Below are positions 58,972 through 64,000 of a stretch of DNA of 64,000 nt, in pieces (positions within the stretch are counted from its first letter, which is position 1; each line of letters opens with the position of its first letter). The stretch spans positions 248,001 to 312,000 of the forward strand of contig NZ_JAFDOE010000002.1 of the NCBI RefSeq assembly GCF_018342065.1. Reading direction: 5' to 3'. The notes under the pieces were generated by a model. That model ran no database searches. It saw only the letters and a list, made by a program, of their open reading frames with translations, and was not told the DNA's origin. The position numbers and the translations under genes were made by a program. Origin of the DNA: Citrobacter sp. FP75 (GTDB taxonomy: Bacteria > Pseudomonadota > Gammaproteobacteria > Enterobacterales > Enterobacteriaceae).

Positions 58972-59631
58972 TCAGGCGCTACAGCATTTTTTTTTAATTA
59001 CCACGAACAAGGTGCCTAACAGGCCTGCGGTTAGCAGAGCGAGGGGCAGGATCATCAGGAAGGTCATCACCTGATCTTCATGGCGTTTTACGAACGGGAT
59101 CATGCTCAGCGCATAGCCAAAGCTGGTGACGACGGTGACCCACAGCAGACCGCTCAGCCAGTTAAAGAACTGGAACCGGCGGTTGGGCAGGCCTGAAATT
59201 CCCGCCATTGTAGGCAAAAGGGTGCGAACAAATGCCAGGAAGCGTCCGGCGAGCAGCGCCATCAGGCCATGTTGGTCAAACATACAGGTGGCGCGCTGAT
59301 GATATTTTTCAGGCAATTGCGCCAGCCAGCTTTTCACCGTTCGCGTGTTACCCAGCCAGCGTCCCTGAATATAGCTCAGCCAACAGCCCAGACTGGCCGC
59401 TGCCGTCAGAATAGCAATCGTCGGGATAAAGCTCATCACGTCCTGCGCGATCAGCGCCCCGGCGAGTAACAGCAGGCTGTCTCCGGGTAAAAAGGAAGCA
59501 GGCAGCAGGCCATTTTCTAAAAACAGCGTGGCAAACATCACGAAGTACACCACGCTTACAACGTGCGGATCTGCCAGCGCGGCAAAATCGTGTTGCCAGA
59601 GCGCAGAGATAATATCTTGAATGACTACCAT
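58972..59631 (-). CDS. yghB: DedA-family inner membrane protein YghB
   Basis: The 219-residue protein starts [20 protein letters not shown]; a 40-residue upstream extension is rejected. It has the DedA signatures [21 protein letters not shown] near 45 and [16 protein letters not shown] near 130. DedA proteins support membrane homeostasis and are linked to undecaprenyl phosphate or lipid recycling; in E. coli, yghB and yqjA together are needed for normal division. The C-terminus is lysine-rich. Confidence 0.95.
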   Translation of the reverse strand: MVVIQDIISALWQHDFAALADPHVVSVVYFVMFATLFLENGLLPASFLPGDSLLLLAGALIAQDVMSFIPTIAILTAAASLGCWLSYIQGRWLGNTRTVKSWLAQLPEKYHQRATCMFDQHGLMALLAGRFLAFVRTLLPTMAGISGLPNRRFQFFNWLSGLLWVTVVTSFGYALSMIPFVKRHEDQVMTFLMILPLALLTAGLLGTLFVVIKKKCCSA

Positions 59632-59762
59632 GGACTTTCCTGTGGAACAGCGTTTATGCGTGGATTGTACTCCTGAATTGTCCGGGATGCCTTGATCCCG
59701 GACGCAACAATTGCAGACTTTTCCACCGGAAGTGTCTGCATATATGTCCAACTATGGCAATG

Positions 59763-60950
59763 TTACTCGATTCGGGCGAATCCGGCGGCTAAATCCGCAA
59801 TCAGATCGTCAACGTTCTCTAAACCGATGTGTAAACGGATGAGCGTTCCGCTGAAGTCCACTTTGCCTTCAGGGCGGATTGCGGCAATGTGTTCGGGCTG
59901 ATTAGCCAGAATCAGTGATTCAAAGCCGCCCCAGGAGTAGGCCATGCTGAACAGATTGAAGTGATCCAGATATGCCGACAGCTCTTCATTATTCAGCTTC
60001 TTATTCAATACAAACGAGAACAGTCCGCTGCTCCCGGTAAAATCACGTTTCCAGAATTCGTGCCCTTTGCTGCCAGGAAGCGCCGGGTGATTGACGCGGG
60101 CAACCTGGGGATGATTGGCCAGCCACTCTGCAACTTTGAGGCTGCTTTCGTGATGTTGACGCAGGCGAACGCTCAGCGTACGTAGACCGCGGCTGGTCAT
60201 ATAGGCGGTATCTGCGTCCAGCATTTGCCCCATTAAATAGGCGTTTTCGCGTAGTTGATCCCAGCAGCGGGCATTCGACACCGCTGTACCGACCATCGCG
60301 TCGGAGTGGCCAATCAGATATTTGGTCCCGGCCTGAATTGAGATGTCGATTCCAAAATCCAGCGCGTTGAACAGCACCCCGGCAGCCCAGGTGTTATCGA
60401 TCATGATGATAGCGTCCGGCGCTATCCTTCTGACGGCGGCTACAATCGCCGGAACATCATGCACTTCCATGGTGACGGAGCCGGGAGATTCCAGAAATAC
60501 CACTTTGGTATTGGGTTGAATGTGCTTCACAATATCGGCGCCCACCAATGGATCGAACCAGCCGGTGCTCACGCCGAGCTTGCCGAGGATCCTGGTGCAA
60601 AAATCCTGGCTGGGTTCATAGGCCGTGTTGGTCATCAGCACGTGGTCGCCTTGTTCAACAAAAGCCAGAATCGTGTTGGCAACGGCTGCTGCGCCGCAGG
60701 GAAACAGGGCACATCCCGCGCCGCCTTCCAGCTCGCACATGGCTTCCTGCAGGGAGAAATGCGTCAGGGTTCCGCGACGTCCGTAGAAAAGCGCGCCATT
60801 TGCGCGGTTGTGCGCGGCCTGTTTTTTGGCTTCCACGGTGTCAAACACCAGCGAAGAGGCGCGCTGGATCACGCTATTTACCGAGCCTAGCGTGTACTTT
60901 TTACTGCGTCCTGCATGAACGAGTTTGGTCTCAAGATGCTTGTCTGCCAT
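59763..60950 (-). CDS. metC: Cystathionine beta-lyase
   Basis: The 395-residue PLP enzyme of the Cys/Met metabolism family starts [20 protein letters not shown]. The PLP-binding lysine is in [14 protein letters not shown] near residue 210. It cleaves cystathionine to homocysteine, ammonia and pyruvate. A 26-residue extension is rejected because it covers the Met-box operator and lacks family similarity. MetJ control is supported by the boxes upstream. It is divergent from exbB. Confidence 0.96.
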   Translation of the reverse strand: MADKHLETKLVHAGRSKKYTLGSVNSVIQRASSLVFDTVEAKKQAAHNRANGALFYGRRGTLTHFSLQEAMCELEGGAGCALFPCGAAAVANTILAFVEQGDHVLMTNTAYEPSQDFCTRILGKLGVSTGWFDPLVGADIVKHIQPNTKVVFLESPGSVTMEVHDVPAIVAAVRRIAPDAIIMIDNTWAAGVLFNALDFGIDISIQAGTKYLIGHSDAMVGTAVSNARCWDQLRENAYLMGQMLDADTAYMTSRGLRTLSVRLRQHHESSLKVAEWLANHPQVARVNHPALPGSKGHEFWKRDFTGSSGLFSFVLNKKLNNEELSAYLDHFNLFSMAYSWGGFESLILANQPEHIAAIRPEGKVDFSGTLIRLHIGLENVDDLIADLAAGFARIE

Positions 60951-60968
60951 GTTGGTTTGCCTATTTTT

Positions 60969-60984
60969 ATACGTCTGGATGTCT
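60969..60984 (-). promoter_or_regulatory. Tandem Met boxes (MetJ operator) of metC
   Basis: On the reverse strand AGACATCC and AGACGTAT lie in tandem, two copies close to the MetJ consensus AGACGTCT, about 20 bp upstream of the metC start. MetJ with S-adenosylmethionine should repress metC here. Confidence 0.75.
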
Positions 60985-61115
60985 AAACTAGCATGAATCC
61001 AGAGTGACGCATCCTGCAGAAGGGTCATAAAGTAGAAAATAGTCCCAAAATGTGTCTGCTGACTTTTTTACTGCGTAAGCGCAAGGAAAAGAAACCAAAG
61101 GTGCGGCACTATGTA

Positions 61116-61134
61116 AATAGTAATGAGAACGACT
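61116..61134. promoter_or_regulatory. Candidate Fur box upstream of exbB
   Basis: AATAGTAATGAGAACGACT, with flanking ATGTA and ATCAA, fits an imperfect Fur site (GATAATGAT-A-ATCATTATC type) and lies about 70 bp before the exbB start. In E. coli, exbBD is Fur-repressed by iron. Confidence 0.6.
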
Positions 61135-61200
61135 ATCAATTCGACGTCGTTTTGATATCATTACGCTCAGATTTTGTGATTTGCGTCCTGGAGATACAGA

Positions 61201-61935
61201 GTGGGTAATAATTTGATGCAGACGGACCTTTCCGTCTGGGGTATGTATCAGCACGCCGATATTGTGGTTAAGTGCGTGATGATTGGGCTGATTTTGGCGT
61301 CCGTGGTCACCTGGGCTATCTTCTTTAGTAAGAGCCTTGAGTTCTTTACGCAGAAGCGCCGCCTTAAGCGCGAACAGCAACAGCTGGCTGAAGCCCGCTC
61401 TTTAGATCAGGCCAGTGAAATTGCCGCTGGATTCGATACCAAAAGCCTGGGCGCACTGTTAATTAACGAAGCGCAGAACGAGCTTGAACTGTCAGAAGGC
61501 AGTGATGACAACGAAGGGATTAAAGAGCGTACCGGGTTCCGCCTGGAACGTCGTGTCGCAGCTGTAGGCCGTCATATGGGCCGTGGTAATGGATACCTGG
61601 CAACCATCGGGGCCATCTCCCCATTTGTGGGTCTGTTCGGTACGGTATGGGGCATTATGAATAGCTTCATCGGTATTGCACAAACTCAAACGACTAACCT
61701 GGCCGTGGTTGCGCCCGGGATTGCAGAAGCGCTGTTAGCCACCGCGATTGGCTTGGTTGCGGCCATTCCTGCGGTTGTAATCTACAACATCTTCGCCCGT
61801 CAGATTGGCAGCTATAAAGCGATGTTGGGTGATGTCGCTGCACAGGTGCTGTTGCTGCAAAGTCGCGATCTGGACCTGAGCGCAAGCGCTGCGGCACATC
61901 CGGTACGCGCTGCGCAGAAATTACGTGTAGGATAA
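61201..61935 (+). CDS. exbB: TonB-complex proton channel subunit ExbB (GTG start)
   Basis: The 244-residue inner-membrane protein starts at GTG (as in E. coli), with GGAG nine bases upstream: (M)GNNLMQTDLSVWGMYQHADI. Three membrane helices are visible, including IGAISPFVGLFGTVWGIMNS and IAEALLATAIGLVAAIPAVV. ExbB forms the pentamer that, with ExbD, converts the proton gradient to TonB motion for iron-siderophore and B12 uptake. exbD follows after 6 bp. Confidence 0.97.
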   Translation: MGNNLMQTDLSVWGMYQHADIVVKCVMIGLILASVVTWAIFFSKSLEFFTQKRRLKREQQQLAEARSLDQASEIAAGFDTKSLGALLINEAQNELELSEGSDDNEGIKERTGFRLERRVAAVGRHMGRGNGYLATIGAISPFVGLFGTVWGIMNSFIGIAQTQTTNLAVVAPGIAEALLATAIGLVAAIPAVVIYNIFARQIGSYKAMLGDVAAQVLLLQSRDLDLSASAAAHPVRAAQKLRVG

Positions 61936-61941
61936 TGTTCC

Positions 61942-62367
61942 ATGGCAATGAGCTTTAACGAAAACCTGGACGATAACGGTGAAATGCACGACATCAACGT
62001 GACGCCGTTTATCGATGTTATGTTGGTGTTGTTGATCATCTTTATGGTGGCCGCGCCGCTGGCAACGGTGGATGTGAAGGTGAATCTCCCCGCATCGACC
62101 AGCACGCCGCAACCGCGCCCGGAAAAGCCAGTTTACCTGTCAGTGAAGGCGGATAACACCATGTTTATCGGCAACGAGCAGGTGACCGATGAAACCATGA
62201 TTAACGCGCTAAACGCGCTGACGGAAGGCAAGAAAGACACCACTATCTTCTTCCGCGCCGATAAAACCGTCGACTATGAAACCATGATGAAAGTGATGGA
62301 TACGCTGCACCAGGCAGGTTTCCTGAAAATTGGTTTGGTCGGTGAAGAGACCGTGAAAGCGAAGTAA
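61942..62367 (+). CDS. exbD: TonB-complex subunit ExbD
   Basis: The 141-residue protein has a short cytoplasmic N-terminus, one membrane helix with the essential Asp in NVTPFIDVMLVLLIIFMV (near residue 25) and a periplasmic domain. It carries protons with ExbB. The C-terminal EETVKAK matches the family. It is the last gene of the exbB-exbD operon; in E. coli K-12 it is followed by yghA, which is not present at this place. Confidence 0.97.
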   Translation: MAMSFNENLDDNGEMHDINVTPFIDVMLVLLIIFMVAAPLATVDVKVNLPASTSTPQPRPEKPVYLSVKADNTMFIGNEQVTDETMINALNALTEGKKDTTIFFRADKTVDYETMMKVMDTLHQAGFLKIGLVGEETVKAK

Positions 62368-62375
62368 TCCCTGTT

Positions 62376-62404
62376 GCCGGGTGAGGGTTTTCACCTTACC
62401 CGGC
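62376..62404 (+). terminator. Terminator of exbBD
   Basis: GCCGGGTGAGG at 62376-62386 pairs with CCTTACCCGGC at 62394-62404 (one mismatch), eight bases after the exbD stop. Some T-rich sequence follows (CTGTTTCTGACTCTTT). It may also be a REP-like stem. Confidence 0.65.
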
Positions 62405-62433
62405 CTCCTGTTTCTGACTCTTTCCCCACTCCC

Positions 62434-62841
62434 TTATTTCGTCTCATCCAGCGCGACGGTGGTGACTCTGGTCGCTGCATAGCTACCTTCTGATAGCTTA
62501 CGCGTCAGGCGCAGTGTGGCGGTTTCTCGCGCGAGTATATGCTGATAGATGCTTTCCAGACGGGCCATGATTTTGTCCCGCAGCTCTGGCTGCTGGGTAA
62601 TGATAGTCTCAATAGCAGCACCGTAGATCTCTTCTTTAGCCTGCAGGGTATAAACTTCACGGCGATTTTGCCACTTCATGCGTACCAGCGCGGCGGGTAT
62701 TGATACCATCTCCTGGGCCACGCTTTCCAGCGTGGCGTTCTTATTGGCAATCAAGATATCCAGATTCTGCTTTAAGACAAATTCATCGCTTTTGTGGGTG
62801 TCTAAAGCCAAATAAACGTTGTTATCCTCAACATCTTTCAT
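62434..62841 (-). CDS. Uncharacterised protein, second gene of a two-gene operon
   Basis: The 135-residue product starts MKDVEDNNVYLALDTHKSDE. It is acidic at the start, mostly helical by composition, and has no signal peptide or membrane segment. The middle has MVSIPAALVRMKWQNRREVY and the end is Thr/Arg-rich (RVTTVALDETK). I do not recognise a family. The ATG follows the stop of the upstream gene by one base (TAA-A-ATG), so translation is likely coupled. A start 15 codons earlier inside that gene is less likely. Confidence 0.72.
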   Translation of the reverse strand: MKDVEDNNVYLALDTHKSDEFVLKQNLDILIANKNATLESVAQEMVSIPAALVRMKWQNRREVYTLQAKEEIYGAAIETIITQQPELRDKIMARLESIYQHILARETATLRLTRKLSEGSYAATRVTTVALDETK

Positions 62842-62842
62842 T

Positions 62843-63247
62843 TTATTTCTCTTCCAGAGAATAAAAAATGGGAGCGCTGGTTTCACGCGTAATTAAATTA
62901 AGCCAAATTTTATTGCCCTGCTCATTTATTAATGCGGTGTTTTTAGCCAAAATTTTACTTAATTCTTGTGCATTAATGTCACCTTCTGCTTGTAAAGAAT
63001 TTAGCAGGCGGGTGAACGATTCAATTTTTGCTGCGCGAAAAAGGCGCTCTTTTAAATGGCGGTCGCACTCTTCAAATAGCATGTTTCGCGCCTGGCCGGT
63101 GGCGGAGGCACTAATTAAAATATCCGCCTCGTAATCACTTAAGGTTATCGTTCCCTGAGTCAAATTTTCACTGTTTTCTGCGGTGTCAGTATTGTCCGGG
63201 GACGTGGATAAATGAAAACGAGAGGGAACAAGATGCTCGGGAAGCAT
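62843..63247 (-). CDS. Uncharacterised protein, first gene of a two-gene operon
   Basis: The 134-residue product starts MLPEHLVPSRFHLSTSPDNT. It has a Ser/Thr/Asn-rich first 35 residues, then a helical charged region (LISASATGQARNMLFEECDR, LKERLFRAAKIESFTRLLNS) and no signal peptide. It could be a cytoplasmic protein-binding or regulatory protein; no family is recognised. AAAGGA eight bases before the ATG supports this start over a longer frame. It is divergent from the membrane-anchored gene at 63353, with 105 bp between. Confidence 0.72.
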   Translation of the reverse strand: MLPEHLVPSRFHLSTSPDNTDTAENSENLTQGTITLSDYEADILISASATGQARNMLFEECDRHLKERLFRAAKIESFTRLLNSLQAEGDINAQELSKILAKNTALINEQGNKIWLNLITRETSAPIFYSLEEK

Positions 63248-63352
63248 GTTGAAATATCCTTTGCTGCCAGTGTGGTGAGTTTTTTTAATAAGACAGGCTA
63301 CGTTGACAATAGCATGGGGTAATTTTAAAATCAAAAAAAATGGAGCCTGTAT

Positions 63353-63856
63353 ATGAACAGTATATTTTATTCTGTTATTACCCTGCTATTGCTTACCTGC
63401 GGGGTTCTTTTGCTCATGCGCGGTGCAAATAAAAATCGAGCTAATGAAGGGCTTGCCTCTGCTCCCAAACTGGAAACACTGAGCAAAGAAGAGGGGGAAG
63501 ATCATTTTTCAGCACTGATGAATTCGATTACCCCGGTATGGTATTGGCGCGTTAATCATGAATATATCGATTTTATCCACTCGACAATAAAGCGGATGAC
63601 CATGATGGAGTTAAATGAAACGCCGGGGTTATTTGATGCGCAGCGTCGCTGCAGCGATCTTAACTCGGCGGTCTACAAATATTATGACAACATCAAAAAA
63701 CGCTGCCTGAGCGGAGAGAAAGTCCCGCATGCCGATCTGGACGTGCTCAATTTACGTCAATGCTTCAGGGAGTTCAGTCTGGAAGCCTATCCTGCACTCG
63801 TTGCGCTGGTCTGGCCGGAGTTCAAGCGTCCGCCGATTAACGTGGAAGAGGTTTGA
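63353..63856 (+). CDS. Uncharacterised membrane-anchored protein
   Basis: The 167-residue product has one N-terminal hydrophobic helix (about residues 3-22, IFYSVITLLLLTCGVLLLMR) followed by a basic RGANKNR, which predicts a cytoplasmic C-terminal domain of about 140 residues. The domain is Trp/Tyr-rich with three scattered Cys and conserved-looking ITPVWYWRVNHEYIDFIHST and VALVWPEFKRPP segments. I do not recognise a family. GGAG lies nine bases before the ATG. It is divergent from the two genes at 62434-63247. Confidence 0.72.
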   Translation: MNSIFYSVITLLLLTCGVLLLMRGANKNRANEGLASAPKLETLSKEEGEDHFSALMNSITPVWYWRVNHEYIDFIHSTIKRMTMMELNETPGLFDAQRRCSDLNSAVYKYYDNIKKRCLSGEKVPHADLDVLNLRQCFREFSLEAYPALVALVWPEFKRPPINVEEV

Positions 63857-63857
63857 G

Positions 63858-63887
63858 GTGTGTCATTTCGTCTCTGAACTGACACAC
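63858..63887 (+). terminator. Hairpin after the membrane-anchored gene
   Basis: GTGTGTCA at 63858-63865 pairs perfectly with TGACACAC at 63880-63887, directly after the stop at 63854-63856. It is convergent with the partial gene that follows. There is no U tract. Confidence 0.5.
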
Positions 63888-63942
63888 ATGAAACGATTAA
63901 AACCGGGTCCGACAACATCGTCCCGGTACACTGTTCAAACAG

Positions 63943-64000
63943 CTACTTGTCTGATGAGGCCTGCCACAAATTGAGTTTGCCGTCGGTGACGTGTTTATCA
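63943..64000 (-). CDS. C-terminal end of an unidentified protein (cut by window edge)
   Basis: The reverse strand reads DKHVTDGKLNLWQASSDK followed by TAG at 63943-63945. The frame is open to the window edge. Only 18 residues are visible, so the product cannot be named. The absence of any other plausible frame and its convergent position after the hairpin make a real gene end likely but not certain. Confidence 0.4.
   Translation of the reverse strand, partial: DKHVTDGKLNLWQASSDK

Overview
The window is chromosomal DNA of an enterobacterium very close to Escherichia, Salmonella and Citrobacter. Almost every gene has a recognisable E. coli K-12 counterpart in the K-12 order, read here from the dnaG/rpsU end towards exbBD. 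Several accessory insertions and a complete assT-dsbL-dsbI operon point to Citrobacter or a near relative; the species call is an inference from gene content. No tRNA, rRNA, CRISPR array, IS element or prophage was seen.

Layout. 1-6.6 kb: start of dnaG, rpsU, tsaD, the L-tartrate fermentation genes ttdT-ttdB-ttdA with their divergent regulator ttdR, and plsY. 6.6-16 kb: folB, uppP, cca, ygiM, ygiF, glnE and hldE, then a sib/ibs type I toxin-antitoxin unit. 16-20.4 kb: yqiK-yqiJ, glgS, ubiK, and ribB behind an FMN riboswitch. 20.4-29.5 kb: an AT-richer accessory block with a four-gene chaperone-usher fimbrial operon, the arylsulfate sulfotransferase operon assT-dsbL-dsbI, and a small unrecognised membrane protein gene. 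29.5-49.6 kb: core genes zupT, ygiD, tolC-ygiB-ygiC, nudF-yqiB-cpdA-yqiA-parE, mdaB-ygiN, qseB-qseC, ygiW, ygiS, parC, plsC and ftsP. 49.6-55.4 kb: a chromosomal TrkG-like potassium transporter, ygiQ, and an operon of a DASS-family dicarboxylate transporter with a HIT-family protein. 55.6-62.4 kb: dkgA, an ERIC repeat, yqhD, yqhC, yghB, metC, exbB and exbD. 62.4-64 kb: three unrecognised genes (a tight two-gene operon and a divergent membrane-anchored protein) and the tail of one more gene.

How parts work together. TtdT imports tartrate and exports succinate, TtdAB dehydrates tartrate to oxaloacetate, and TtdR probably controls both. DsbL and DsbI supply the AssT disulfide. QseB and QseC form a two-component system, and a tandem TTAAG direct repeat lies between qseB and ygiW. 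ParE and ParC are the topoisomerase IV subunits and are encoded about 5.5 kb apart. ExbB and ExbD energise TonB behind a likely Fur site. YqhC activates the aldehyde reductases YqhD and DkgA.

The least explained pieces are the cluster at 62.4-63.9 kb, the small ORF next to assT, the DASS/HIT pair with its variant HIT motif, and the TrkG-like gene outside any prophage. These are the best candidates for undescribed biology. I found no clear evidence of a wholly novel system.
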